Of a stretch of DNA of 64,000 nt, positions 48,690 to 61,383 are shown piece after piece; position 1 is the first letter of the stretch; each line of letters opens with the position of its first letter. This DNA comes from Coptis chinensis (taxonomy: Eukaryota; Streptophyta; Magnoliopsida; Ranunculales; Ranunculaceae). The stretch is from assembly GCA_015680905.1 (NCBI GenBank), contig CM027385.1, positions 84,093,501 to 84,157,500 of the forward strand, in the 5' to 3' direction. A program made the position numbers and the translations under genes. Below the pieces are notes generated by a model that saw only the letters and a list, made by a program, of their open reading frames with translations, ran no database searches and was not told the origin of the DNA.

Positions 48690-50048
48690 TCACCGGTTTT
48701 GTGCCTTCCGTCGTCTAGATTGTGCTTTCTGCCATTTCTTTCTTGAGACGAATTTGCTCTTTGGCTTCAATTTCAATTCCTGGGAGAACTTGAAATTTGG
48801 ATCTCTCATCCGCGCTTGTATATCCTTGAAGAATTCCATGTTTAACTTCTTTGGTCCTCCCTGTCTAAGTTCAGTGTACTCTGGTCCTGAGATAATATTA
48901 TCAAAAGCTCCTATAAGAATGTCTATATCAGTCATCACCTCCCACACGTTGGTATACCGCCCATCAGGCCCCTTCTTCAATTTCTTTAACGCATTTTCAA
49001 CAGCGAGTTTCCTAGCTTGTTTCCCAGGAGATAGTTCCTTTGGTTCGTTTTCATCTTTCAACAACTCTGAGATTGTTCGATACTTTGGTGTCTCCTCAAA
49101 CTCAAACAATTTATCTATGTGTTCATCGCTTTTCTCATTTGGATAGGGTTCAGTAGGAATATCATCCTCATCATCCATTTCACTACCGGTCCATAGTGTT
49201 TTCTCCTCATCATCGTCAGACCAAATGCTCCTCAACTCATCACTGTCATCACCATCAATAAGATGGGAGTGTTCCTTCGCCTTTTGTTTGACTCTCCTAA
49301 TCTCTTCTTCTAGATTGTCTTTTCCTTCTTTATCATTGTTATCTTCATCACTTCCAGTCCATAAACCAGAATCATCATCATCACCCACGCTTTTCTCCCA
49401 TGCTTTTCTAAACTCCTCGTCGCCAGGTTTTCTATTGCCAAACAAGTCATAGTTACGTCCACCACGGGAATAAGATCTTGATACTGGAGCATTAGAAAAA
49501 GGAACACAACAAAACCAACAAATTCAGATAAAACAAATCATACTACAAAGTACAGAGAGAAACCAAATGAATAGCCAATATAGAATCCATATGGCACAGT
49601 GAGACAATACATAGATTTTTCACATGTAGAAACACCAATTTCAAACAGCCCACACCCACCCCATTCCGACTACATGGAATATGCAAACAAGCTACATTAG
49701 CATGTAAATAGCCAAAAATTGGAACAAAAGAGTATAACACTGTATTAATTTCGAAACATTGCTTCCATTCTAGTAATCATTTCTTCTACATCAATGGTAG
49801 CAAAAATCAGGTAATAATAAAGAATGAGTCTTTACCTTGTGTAATGGGGCAAAAGTGTTGATTTCTCAAAGTAAAAAGAAAGCCCAACCTGAAAACAAAG
49901 ACTCCAAAGAGTTTAAAACCACAAGAAAATTACATATAAAAGAGAAATTTGTATACCTTGGAAAAGCTGGTGATTGGCAACAAAGACTCTGATAGTTTTG
50001 GGTAAATGAATGTCGAAAGAAACGAAATAAGTTGAGTCTTGAAACCAT
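48690..50048 (-). CDS. GCD1-like mitochondrial protein, about 304 aa
   Basis: Three exons on the minus strand: 50048-49957, 49864-49836 (29 nt) and 49483-48690. The small exon has good splice sites (TTTGAG acceptor, GTAAAG donor) and keeps frame on both sides. Skipping it and using an AG at 49470-49469 also keeps frame, so alternative splicing is possible. The first 50 residues are rich in Arg/Ser/Phe with no acids ('MVSRLNLFRFFRHSF'), typical of a mitochondrial presequence. Acidic repeats follow ('SGLWTGSDEDN', 'KTLWTGSEMDD'), then a conserved C-terminal block ('YRTISELLKDENEPKELSPG', 'GPDGRYTNVWEVM', 'FFKDIQARMRDPNFKFS') and a basic tail. From memory this matches plant GAMETE CELL DEFECTIVE 1, needed for gametophyte function; molecular activity is not established. 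Intact. Confidence 0.78.
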
Positions 50049-50160
50049 TTTTTATTTCTATTCACCTTCCTTAAACAAACACCATCTGCTTTTATAGTTT
50101 GCGGGCGGGCTTAGTAATCTTTTGGGCTGCAAAGCAAGAAACAATGATTTTTTGGGCTGT

Positions 50161-52530
50161 AACTTACTATATGTCTTGTTTTTTTAACAAACGGAACTAA
50201 ATGAGGAAAAAAATAAAATTTAAGAAGATGTAGTTTAAACCAAAGACAACAAGAATGAGATTTAGTTTAATTAAGTTTGTTGAATCACATAAAAATGCAC
50301 AACATTTTGTTGGATTTATGCATGTTGATTGTTGAATTATGTAGAGATACCAAGGCATGCAATTAGGCTGAGTTTTCCAATGAGATCCAATCCCAAGTCA
50401 CAACCACTGGTAAATTGTGAATTGCTAATTGCTATATAGCCGACTTCTAGTGGTCATTGTTATTGTATCTACTATCTAGTATCTACACATTAGCGAGAGA
50501 AGGGTCCATTGAAAAAAAGAAATTGTTCACTCCTGTGACACCATCAGACAAAGTCTCTTTCTGTTCACTCCTGCTGCGATGATCAGATAAAGTCTCTTCC
50601 GAATATATATTAATGCAAATTACTGACTGATTATCGAAAAAAAAACAACAGAGTTTTGACTGAACGAGTCCTACAGAGAGTGTCTTGGTTATGGGTTTTC
50701 CCTATGCATATGATAGATTGGTGCAAGTGTTATTTAATTCTTTAGTTGTTCTGGATGTACCTTAAATTCATCAGATGAAGTCACTTTTTTAGCTCGAATG
50801 ATCTCTTTTTCATCCAGACACAATTTTCAACAAGCACTTAAAGTTACAGAAGCATCATAGGACTGAATTTCACAACAACCTTAAGATTGAGCAGAATGTT
50901 TGGTATGGGTAAAAGGATGTGAACAACAACTTTACATTACTCAAGAACACACGCCCAAGAGTCACATAGAAGCACTTTCTTTGAGTAGAAAGCAAGTAAA
51001 CACAAAGATCCCTTTTTCTTGTTCATAATCCCAAGCAAGCATATATACCAAATACCAAACAAACACAAGTGAAAAATAAAATGCAACACACAAAAAGCTC
51101 CCCCAATACTCACTGCTGAACCTCATGATGGTGTATGTCAACATCAATTCACTCGGCACCACCCTCTTCATCACGAAATTTCTTGTACTTATTCAAATCC
51201 ATTACGGAACTTCCTTGACCTGAAAAATAAATAATCCTCTAAATAAGCTTCCATTCATACATATGTAATGCCAAATTTTTTTTGGCTGAAATTTAAAGAG
51301 TAAAATTCACAAGCAAGACCAGCTTACAAGTCCAATGACAACTATTCATTTGTTATAAATAAAGTAAAATTTGTTAGTTGGGATTTGGGAGCAAGAAACG
51401 CACTCAAAACTGTACAAATAAAATGAGCAGAATGTTCAGCAAAACAATGAAGAACAAAAAGTGTCACTAATTGATATTTTAGCCGGTTGAACTAAACATG
51501 TTCGTTATTCATGGCACAATCAAATGAAAACAATATTGTGTTGAATCCTACCATACGCTATAATATAATACCTTTAGTATCAGGTTTGCACATGGACCTG
51601 GCCACCACTAAGTCCATTAGTCAAATATATGTACTTGATTTTCCCTTCATGTTTATAATATCCCAATAAGTAGATGAGAAACACCATGTGTAGCACTTAC
51701 ATATGTACTAAGTACTAAAGTCCATACAATATACATATAAAACAAATGGATATTAGAGAAAATCAGTAGCGGAAAATCAAAAGCAACGTGGTAGCACAAC
51801 TCGTAAATCTGAATCCTGAATATAACTATGAATATATCAGTTTTTTAATTGAAATATTATTAACGTGTCCAAGTCTACTATGCCACAGATCAAATGACTC
51901 AACCATATAAGAAGAAGTAGATGCTTTATTTAAATCAAAATCAGTTACATTGAGCTTAAACAAGCCTTCATCTAAATAACCTTTACCCACAAATGTTCCC
52001 CCTTTAGTCGAACAAATTTGTCCGACTCAAAGACAAGTTTGAACCCCTTTCTTACTTAAAGGGGAACCAAAACCAGATTTTTCCTAATATCGAAACATAA
52101 AGAACATCCTTCAAATTAAGAACATTTCCGTAAGGAACTTCAAATTAATGACCCTTTTCCTTCAACTCTAGAAGTAGATGAGTTACCCATGAATAGACTT
52201 TCTCCTTCTCCCGGAGGAGAGAAGGACGAAATGCACTTTTAGTGCCACGATGTGTTTCAGAGTTTAAGTCCAGTGTCTACCCACCAGGTCACATGTTACT
52301 CACCAAATTAACCTCAAGAACCACGGCAGAAAAGTTACCATCCCGAACTACATTTGCTTGTGCCTTATCTTTCTTCCCATCATTTGGACCTTTTTGAATT
52401 TATAAATCGGGCTATGTGACCTCTTGATCCGCACACATAGCAATGAATTTCGTGATTGTAAGGTTTCTTTTAAAGTGAGGTTGGGACTGCTTATTCTTGA
52501 TTGCATATGGTTTCTTTTTTGCTTGGAATT
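50161..52530 (+). repeat. Segmental duplication, copy 1
   Basis: The segment starting 'aacttactatatg' is repeated in the same orientation from 61515 to the window end. The match covers the 3' flank and last exon of the unrecognised gene, part of its last intron and part of the Copia fragment. Copies differ by scattered substitutions, a ~130 bp rearranged stretch near 61968-62140 and a 27 bp duplication in copy 2. Copy 1 may extend further right, since copy 2 runs off the window. Confidence 0.92.
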
Positions 52531-55500
52531 TAGATGATTTAGACTTAGAAGAACTAGCAAATAAGTTTTCAACCAGTTAGCCTTAGCCTTCATTTCCTCA
52601 AGTCTCCACATTGATTTCAGCCTTCCCCGCTATCCTCCTCGATCCGAAGGTTGACGATCGATCTTCTAAGGTCATCTCTTTCTTCTTATGTTTGAGATCG
52701 TTTTTTGTACTCCTTCCACGAGGGAAGGGGAGTTTCTCAATGATGGAAGCAACCCGAAACCTTTGCAGATTTTATAACCTTCCCGCAAAAAATCTCATGA
52801 ATAATTATTTGCGGCTCCTCCACTTGAGAAACAACAGATTTCCTATCTTCCATTTTGAATTCGAAACTTTCCTACAAGAAACTTCTTCAACCTCGCATCT
52901 TCGAGAACGTACTTCTTATCAAGTAAATTCCACAACTCTATAGCAATCATGTTACAAAGATAAACATCATACAAATCAAGAGAAAGACAATCAAGTATAT
53001 AATTTCACATAAATAATCCTTCTTTTCCCATCTCTCTACACCACCGTAATCCACTGTGTTCATCTTCATTTTCATTTGAAATGGGTTTCTCAATCGAAAT
53101 CCATTCAACCAGTTCAGAGTAGTCGATAAAATTGCATTTTCATCCGCCAAATGCTTTAAATTTCTGCCATAAAAATCTCGGGTTTGACGGACTTACCACT
53201 AGGTTTCTCCATTTTAGCAAAGATAAAGAACAAGCGAAAGCACAATACTAGATAATAACAGATTCTTACTAGACAATGATTTTTCGCCTTAAGATTGTAA
53301 TCAACTAGTATCGAAAAACAAGTAATAAGAATGCAAGTAAACTTATCATCGAGGATTGTGCTCGCACAATTTCCTTAAGACGAAAAAAATAACGGTTCTT
53401 TGCCAACCCTCAAGCCGTCTCTCCCGGGATACAACAAAGGAAAGAGCTTAATCACCAAAGAATGACTAGCTCTCAGAGAAACTCTCAACAGACTCGCACA
53501 TGGTTTTTATTTGAGAAAAACAATTGTTAAGCCCCTTGTCTAAACAAGAGAGACTCTTGATATATAGATCCGACACTCGCGACTCGCTTGGCGAGAGTCA
53601 CGCCAAGGCTTTAAGGTGCGAGAAAATAACGTGATTTTTTACTCTTAGTAAGGAAGATTTTGAAAACAACAGCTTTTGGAAAAAGAAGACCAAAAGATAA
53701 CGTGTGATTTCCGCAAAACAAGCCCAAGACTCGCACCCCAAATGGGTGGATTTGCACTGCACTGACGCACTAAGGTTTTCTCGAGCTCCCCCCCCGAGCC
53801 CCCAAAACCAAGGCGGCCTTGTGTGCTACATGAGCACCTCCTTATATCTCTCTACACTATCCCTCCATAAGGACACAACCAATATAAACTTAAGAGTCTT
53901 AAGTTTAGTAACCAATGTGGGACTAAAGCCCCCCACATTAGAGTGTAGTAGATACATAAGGTCATGGGTTCAAACCCATGAGGACACAAATTCATTCACA
54001 TTTCCAACACTACGTACTAAAGCCCATACAGTATACATATAAAACAAATGGATATTAGAGAAAATCAGTAGCGGAAAATCAAAAACAATGTGGTAGCACA
54101 ACTCGTAAATCTGAATCCTAAATATAACTATGAATATATGAGAAACACTAACCTTTCTCAAATGTCAAGCGGTTGTTAACCCATCCAACACCCATGGCAT
54201 TAGGAAGCCAATTATCATTATCTATCTGCAAAAAGTATATCCAAAAACGATAAGATATTATGATTGCATACTTCCATTTCCGAACAAGGATACAAGAGCT
54301 CTAAGCAACCCTCCCTAAAAAAGAAATGAACATAGGAAAAACCTATGGTAGGAAACAATTTTCTAACAAGTACTCTCACTATAGAACAACCACCCCAGAA
54401 ATAGATATGGACACGTAACACTAGTATGACACGGACACTACATTTGTCAATAAATCTGATAGGGACCACATAAAGGATACATTATATGATACATGAAGGA
54501 TTTTATGACAGCTTCTTTAGGACACTGATGACATATGTTGGTTAAATGGGTCTCCTCTCCTAAATTATTTTTAATTTAAAAGATGCCATAGGTGTAAGGC
54601 CTTAATAAGCTCACAAATTTAAGAGTGTAGGCTATAAACCCTACAAGACGGTACAAGAAATTCATTATAAGTCCTAACTTATAATGCAAAGATAAAGAAA
54701 TTTTATGTGATTTCAATATATATATATATAGAAATAAAATAAAACAAATTTGACGAGAAAGTGTCAGCTGAAAAAGTACGTGTAACACGTGCCATTATAA
54801 TAGTGGAATGATAATTAAAAGTTAAAAAAGCCAGGTATGGTCATAGTCACTTTTCATGGAAAACACTTAAAATTATTGTACAGACTCCAGAAGAACTGAA
54901 ATTCTAGAGGGACAAAGTTTTCTTTATCTTACTTTATTTCCAGGAGGGTCTACATGTAGCTTCCTGCAATTTAAATTTACCAGGAATTACAACGGATATA
55001 TTGGAGCAAAAAGCTACTCTATATACAAAGGTGAAATTACCATATTAAATATTAATGTTACCTAACTCCCTCTTGAAGTGCCTTTCGCTCTTTACGGGTC
55101 ATATTTTTCTCTTCTTTTAAATCTGTACAACATTCAACAATACCACCCTGGGGGAGAGAAAGATGTTAGCTCACTGATTCAAAGTAATTCCATAAATGAC
55201 AATAAATCCGACAATAACTAACCTTAATAATAAAGATTATCCTCTTTTGAGTACGTTTCACATAATTCTCCAATTCTGTGACCTTAACAAACAAACAAAC
55301 TCTATCCCGTTCGATGTTGACATTGTAATCCGCCCATCTGTAAAAGATGCATCAGCAAACTTTCTTACAATGAAAAGCTTGTTAGCTTTCTCACATTAAA
55401 AAGTCTAAATCGCAGCAAATTCAAAAAGGGGGGGTGCTAATTAAAAAAAGTAAATTGATATATATCTTACTTGATTTGTCTCAAAGCACATATTGTTTCT

Positions 55501-56073
55501 TCGTCAACACCTTCTTCATAACAAAAAGGAGAAGTCTCTAACAAACGAAAAATCTTCACACCCTGAAGTTAAGCAAGAAGAAAAATACTGAGTGCTTCAA
55601 TAATGACTAAACAAATTAATAAGGCACATTCCTAAGAACGGTTGTTAGTGGATATTCAAACAAATCATGTACAAAAATTAAAAAAAAAACTTACAGGATC
55701 GCGAGATTTCCTCCAAAAAGCCAGTCCAACTTGCAAATCAATAACATTATCACCAGCTCTGTTGCACAATAAAATATTTACTTGAGGGCACTAATAATAA
55801 TAATAATAATGGAAAGGCTACAAGAAGTAATAACTTCAAGCCCCTAGAAAAAGAATTAGAAATTAAAAAGTAAAATCTGGTTAATCTAGTTAACCTGGCG
55901 GCAAAAGCTGTCACAATGTCGGGGCTAAGTTCCACACTAATTACTTGCCATAGGTAATCTAAAGTGGAAATCTCTGGAAAAAAAAATAAACAAACAAAGA
56001 TTAGAGTTTAACCTTTCGCTTAAAAAATCATAACGCTTAAAATCCAAATGTATCCATGTTTACCAGGAGCCAT
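51149..56073 (-). CDS. Unrecognised conserved-looking protein, 206 aa, nine exons
   Basis: I assembled nine minus-strand exons: 56073-56064, 55973-55895, 55758-55695, 55562-55471, 55337-55223, 55147-55062, 54963-54933, 54225-54153 and 51219-51149. All introns are GT-AG and all phases join into one frame, strong evidence for a real gene. The start is in an ideal context (ACCATGGCT), and exon 1 has only ten coding bases. Notable segments are '[20 protein letters not shown]', '[18 protein letters not shown]', '[20 protein letters not shown]', '[19 protein letters not shown]' and a hydrophilic end '[18 protein letters not shown]'. There is no signal peptide or transmembrane helix. I do not recognise the family and assign no function. 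Intron 8 is about 2.9 kb because it holds a Copia fragment. Confidence 0.8.
51711..51838. repeat. Left copy of a ~125 bp flanking duplication
   Basis: The host intron sequence 'gtactaaagtccatac...' to '...aactatgaatatat' abuts the truncated end of the Copia fragment. It is repeated, with a few differences, directly beyond the LTR end at 54015-54138. A normal LTR-element target duplication is only 5 bp. Confidence 0.88.
51839..54009 (-). mobile_element. Truncated Copia element (LTR, gag, part of pol) in intron 8
   Basis: On the minus strand the element begins with an LTR (TGTTGGAAATGTG at 54009), followed by a gag start '[17 protein letters not shown]' near 53206. Then come gag remnants and a protease/pre-integrase region near 52200-51890 that matches copy 2 ('[10 protein letters not shown]' type). 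It stops abruptly at 51839, so integrase, RT, RNase H and the second LTR are missing. Frames are broken. It lies in the same orientation as its host gene. Confidence 0.85.
53296..54009 (-). mobile_element. LTR of the truncated Copia element (3' limit uncertain)
   Basis: Starts TGTTGG at 54009, carries a TATATA box near 53557 and may end at '..GTTGATTACA' (53296), giving about 714 bp. The sequence after this point does not show the usual initiator-tRNA binding site, so the LTR end and the primer tRNA are not settled. Confidence 0.6.
54015..54138. repeat. Right copy of the ~125 bp flanking duplication
   Basis: Matches 51711-51838 over about 125 bp. It directly follows the LTR end and precedes the rest of intron 8 and exon 8. 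Confidence 0.88.
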
Positions 56074-56458
56074 GGTTGAAACAAAATATCCACGAATCTT
56101 CTGTAAAACGTTATCAAACAGTGAATGTCGAATAATAATAAATTTAAAAAAATGAATACTACAAATCGATAAATTTATAATTGAAATTAATATAACCTTA
56201 TCTGACGATTCTTTTTTTTTCTTCTTAATACTTTCGCTTAATAAGAGGAAGCGAAACGTTTCTGGATATACTTTGAAACCCTAAACGTTTCAATGTGTTT
56301 TGATATTGACGTTCATGCATTGACACTAAAAAACCACTTAATAGAGAATATGCAAATTATATGATTCCTTATATACGAGCATGCTTATATATCAATATAT
56401 GCAAATTATATGATTCCTTATATATCAATATGCAGAAGTGAGTGGGCAAGCCTGTTTT
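56074..56458. other. 5' region of the unrecognised gene
   Basis: Upstream sequence of the minus-strand gene starting at 56073. It contains a local direct repeat 'atatgcaaattatatgattccttatat' type at about 56350 and 56400. No clear TATA box position can be defended. Confidence 0.4.
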
Positions 56459-56554
56459 TAAAGAGATCAGTAACTCAATAGTGTGTAGTGGGGTTCGAAC
56501 CCCATACCTCTGGTATCATCACCCAAAGGTTTTACCAACTAAGCTATTCCCACT
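56459..56554 (-). repeat. tRNA-related repeat (SINE-like head)
   Basis: On the minus strand 'AGTGGGAATAGCTTAGTTGG' contains a pol III A-box-like word and is followed about 35 nt later by the perfect B-box 'GGGTTCGAACCCC'. An anticodon-like stem forms (CCTTTGG with CCAGAGG) but its loop is 9 nt, and the 3' acceptor strand overlaps the T-arm, so it is not a usable tRNA gene. No A tail or target duplication was confirmed. Confidence 0.6.
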
Positions 56555-58915
56555 GATCTTCAGGTATTAATTTGAATATTATCAAAATAACACAACACAA
56601 TTGTCTAATGCAATTAATTTTGACTACATGCATAACGGGCATAAATGTCTGATTTTACTCTCTGTTTTTTCGCTACAATAAATGTTTGATTTTACACACA
56701 AATTTCTAAACAAATTTGATAAATGTGTTTTCGCCATTAAAAATTTAGTCATCTTTCATAAAATAAAAGAAAAATGAAAAATGAAAAAGAAAACTTGCTT
56801 TATTAGTATGGCCTTTGTCAATATACGTATATGGCTCCATTGCCCAACCTATAGTGAACTTCTTTAACCATGGTCATCGATGGAAATCTCATCTTAGAAT
56901 CCCACAATTCATTCGACCATATCTTCAATGTATAATATGAATTAACTTGAGATAGTACGTACAATGCAAGCTTAGGCCCATTACCTTGATACCTTGAAGG
57001 CCTTGAATAGTTGAACTACAGTCTTACCTTTTATGCTTAAATGTTGAATAATTTGTTTACCCAAAGGAAAAAAAACCATCTCAAAGGCACTATATGAATA
57101 ACTTGGTTTTTTTTTGGGTAATATAGATAACTCAAATATAATGAAAAAAAAACAACAAAGGATAGAAAAGTGATGTAAACCTATTAATTGAATGTTATAT
57201 ATGATACACAACATTCAATTTGAAAGGATACGAACATAAGATCAATGAATATGAACATGAACTTAGGGAATGAGACCGAGCGTCCACAACAAATTGAAGC
57301 ATCTAATTGCTTGTTAGCAATACTTGTAGAATGATCTCAAACCGATATTAATCAAAAGATCGTATGTCATTACATGCATTAGAATAAAGAAAAAGAATGA
57401 ACTCATTAAATAGTCCTAGAAAAAGTACCTACTTTAAGACGTATTAAACTAACCAAGATAAAAAGACCAAAGTCAAAGTTGAAAGCCCTAAAACATGAAT
57501 TTTGTGAACTAAATATATATGATTGGCCTGTAACAGGGGCAGGGGGTTCGATCATGCATATGCGAGCATGTTTGTTCAACAGGCTTGCTTGTGCCTTTTG
57601 TCTTTTAGTTTAGTACCACACATAGGCATGATGTAAAAAATGATAACTAACTTGAAAAAAAGAACATAAAGAACGTACTTGAGAAGAAGAGACAAAAAGG
57701 GAACACCTATTAAATAGCTCCGTCCATGGAGAATACCCTCCCCAAGACTCTTCTAGCTTTGTACCTATCGTTCCTTTTTTTAAATGAAAGGCAAGCGTTG
57801 TATGCTTCCTTAAAAAATATATATTGATACTGGTTCAAGTTTGTTGGTGCTTCATAGACTACATATTTGGGTTGTTAATCTCAATATATATTTGCTAATC
57901 AGGTGCTGGTCAGTGGTTTTTCTCACTATATGTTATGGGTAATAAGGCTCACAACATGTTACAACTCTTACGCTTATATAAAGAACACAATAAACTGCTT
58001 AGTTCGACATGTATAAGCTGCTCCAAGTACAATACTGTTCTCATATTGGCTTTCTAGCTTCACAATTATACCATTTGCCACATCTATACAAAATAAAAAT
58101 GTTAATAATTATTTTTTTGGAACATTTACCAAAATTTGTCTAACAGATTTACCATAAACTAATAAAAATAGTTGTCACGCTGTGCTTTTAGGATTCAGAT
58201 AGCTATTTGCGCTATTTAGATAAATTTAGATAAATTAGAATCTCTACTACTAGTATAGCCTATAATGATTGTGGCCTCTTAAATTCATTCAGGACTTTTT
58301 CTGATGCATAATACCCTTGATGAATAATAAAATCAGATGCCTAGCTATTTATTAATGAGGACTACTTTGTCTTTTATGTGTTTATAAATTTTCAGTACCG
58401 ATATTGTCCTTAAATAAAATAATTGTTTAACACCTTTAAATAGGGCCAATCAGTCTTTTCATGTGGGAGTATATTAGAAAACCAAATCCACGCCATTCTC
58501 ATTTGTACACATTACTATTAATGTCATTTAATTAGTAATAATTGCGTTATTTAATAAGAGGTTAAGAAATGGAAAAGTCTAATTAGAGAATAAGAACCGA
58601 TTCTTTTCCATTCTCTCCCACATCTTGGAACTAGCACAGAAGCCTAAAACCGATGCTTACCCTTCTTCGTCTCACATAAAATCAAGACCTCTCCCATCTC
58701 AAAAAAATAAAGGGGGTCAACAACCTCGAACATAGAAACAGAGAAAAAGATGGGCGACTAAAAGGCGGATATTGTAAGAGTACCCGAACAAGAAAAACTG
58801 AAGCAACTGATTGCTCAACAAAGCTCGACGAAGAGGTTGTTGAGGAGCAGTGAAGGTGGGGGTGGATTTGTTTTTTTGGTGAGTCTTAATATGTGTCCAT
58901 TAATTTCTTATTATT
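56555..58915. other. Intergenic, no supported gene
   Basis: AT-rich sequence without recognisable genes or complete elements. A plus-strand stretch at 58749-58880 begins with ATG but has a TAA three codons in; it may be the decayed 5' part of the carrier pseudogene or unrelated. Confidence 0.45.
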
Positions 58916-58916
58916 G

Positions 58917-60252
58917 TTTAAGTTTCTCAATACGTTATGAAGACATACTGTTTAGGAGAATTGTTGTACCTGGCAATCTTTGCATTTCAAGGTACTTACG
59001 CCTTGGAGTTGGAACAATGTCTTTGGAATCATTGCCATGTCGACTACTTACCCAATGGACATGGTGCGGGGTAGACTCACTGTACAGGTAATGAATTATG
59101 ACTTTCATGCATCTATTGGAATTTCTATGTCCCTGTGTGTATGAAAATTTTAACTATTTTTTCTTTTTCAGATTTCATCATAAACTTTAATGTTTACATT
59201 CATTTCCCTCTTTGTACGCATTGAGAAAATCCCCATACCGAGATAGGGGCATGTTCCATGCTCTATCAACTGTTCTCCGGGAAGAAGGCCCGAGGGCACT
59301 TTATAAAGGCTGGCTTCCTTCAGTTATTGGAGTTGTAAGTACATTTATGTGTGTGAAAATATATAGTTTGCTAACGCAGCGACAATAATAAACAATCAAA
59401 GTCTTTATATACTATAGAAAATCTGATCTCCAATTGGCAATTATTCCATGTGATGAAAAGTTCAATATTTCAAAATTATAGTGATTTCTCATATTTTTTT
59501 ATTATTAGATGAACTACATGGGCACTGAACTAGCCCTCCCCCCTCTTCCCTTTCCTTAGGTTTTTATCTGTTGTTGTCATTTGCGTCTCAAATAGTTGCA
59601 TAAGAGAAGCAGCTTGGGGAAGTACATAAGGTTTGCATATGATATTCCATGTTTTATCCATAACTGAGAAACGGTTTGTAGTAGCCAAGACTTAATGTGC
59701 ATACATTATCAGTACGGTTGTTACTTGGTGGAAGTACATAAAAATTGCTTCTTATCAAGTGACTTGTATTGCCGTATTGGGCTCTTGATTATTTGTCCTT
59801 GCTGAGCATTCAAGGCACTCTCAAGTAGGAATGCAGTTATAATTAATTATCAAAGGATGTAGTGAAAGAATTCTCAACAAGCAGAAGATTCTCTGTTGTT
59901 CGTTCTCTTGTGGTATAATGAATCTCACTGTACAGTTTATGAGATTCCAGTTTCTCTTTGGTTATAGTTTTGTGATGCTAAATCTGTATGATCAATTGTA
60001 TGTGCTTAAAATTCTTTCTTCACTTTATCCCAGTCTTTGGCACCATATCTGAAGGTCAACCTTGGACACTATATTAAGCAAGAAACAGAGTTGACATTTT
60101 GAGCTCAAAATGTTTACTGTGCATCTCACCAAAGTATACAAAGTGCCCTGTGTAATTTTACTTGGTTTTGGTGTTTGCAGGTCCCGTATGTTGGCCTCAA
60201 CTTTGCTGTATACGGGTCTCTAAAAGACTGGTTGATCAAGTCTAGACCGTGA
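58917..60252 (+). pseudogene. ADNT1-type mitochondrial adenine nucleotide carrier pseudogene
   Basis: Three remnant exons resemble the plant mitochondrial carrier ADNT1. Exon A (to 59089) encodes 'LRLGVG' and, after a frameshift, 'GIIAMSTTYPMDMVRGRLTVQ', the second carrier signature (P-x-D). Exon B (about 59208-59334) encodes 'KSPYRDRGMFHALSTVLREE' and 'GPRALYKGWLPSVIGV' with a good GTAAGT donor. Its expected acceptor AG has become 'acgc'. Exon C (60181-60252) encodes 'VPYVGLNFAVYGSLKDWLIK' and stops at TGA, about 110 residues too early, so the third carrier repeat is missing. The first carrier repeat is also absent. Real ADNT1 carries AMP/ADP/ATP across the inner mitochondrial membrane; this copy cannot. 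Confidence 0.85.
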
Positions 60253-61366
60253 ACTTTAGATTCCCTTCAACACATGGTTTTGTAACTGAGTCCTCAAATT
60301 TAGTTTGGGGAGGGTGACTTGAGGATCATATCAAGTATCAAGTTCTCCTGATCATCATGTTCATGTATCATCAGTTTAAAAGGGAAAAAATGTTAGGAAT
60401 TTTGATATTGTTTGAATATCCAGCTGGTTGAATATATTATATGTGTATTTTGCAAGCTAATTTTAAAGGCTCAACTACCATGCAGGTGATCAAGATATTC
60501 AGGTATTGTCTACCAAGAGAACCATTTATGCACATACAGTTACAATATGACAAAGCTCTGCACCGTCAAAAATTCCTACCGGTTCATATATCAATTTTCT
60601 TTTTTTAGGTAGTGTTCTTTCAAAAAATTTAAGTTCTCACTTTATCCTTAATCATCATGTCTTGATATCTCTGATTACGTTTTTCTTCTGCAAACTAAAT
60701 CTCTTTCCATAGCTTAACTAAATCTCTTTCCATAGCTTTATTTCCGAGACGGCGTGTACAATGTTTAGTTTATAGCTAATGACAATTTTATTATTTTTTC
60801 AGTCATGCCACTACATGAGGTGAATTGCTACAAATCATTATTAAAAGGTTTAAAATTATGGATGGCGACATGAATGAGGTTGTTTTATATATTTATCTTT
60901 AGGCGGACTAATTTAATTGCATTACACTTTTGGTAAGCTCTTCTCTTTCTTATATCAGATTGAATTTGGACTCCTTTTTTTTTTGGCACGCAGGGTTTGT
61001 CAAGAACAAGTTGCGTGAGTATTGCAAACAACTTTGGACCACCAACAACTTAAGACACAAAAATACCTAACAACCCCCAATTAAGCCTTAATTTAGCTAA
61101 ACCCCAATTTTTTTAACCTCTATTTAGTTTAAACACCAAGCAAGGGGTATTCTCCTTCACCAAATTCGTCATTTGGAAGCCAAATTGGAAGGTGGAAGTG
61201 TGATGACACGTGTCTTAGTTGAGTTTGACTTCTAATTAAGAGGGTATATGTCATTGTACAAGCAAAGGGCAATGAAGTCTTCTTACATATCTTTACCAAA
61301 AACATAACACATAAGAGATGAGATGACAAATCAAACTTTACATTTCTTGTTTGTTCTAGTTACACA
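60253..61366. other. Intergenic, no supported gene
   Basis: Sequence after the carrier pseudogene. There is a local duplication 'aactaaatctctttccatagctt' type near 60695 and 60718. No further carrier exons could be found. Confidence 0.45.
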
Positions 61367-61383
61367 CATAAGAGATGAGATGA

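Noticed and set aside
56459..56554. Functional tRNA gene on the minus strand
   Set aside because: The A- and B-box words are good, but the anticodon loop is 9 nt and the acceptor strand cannot form separately from the T-arm.
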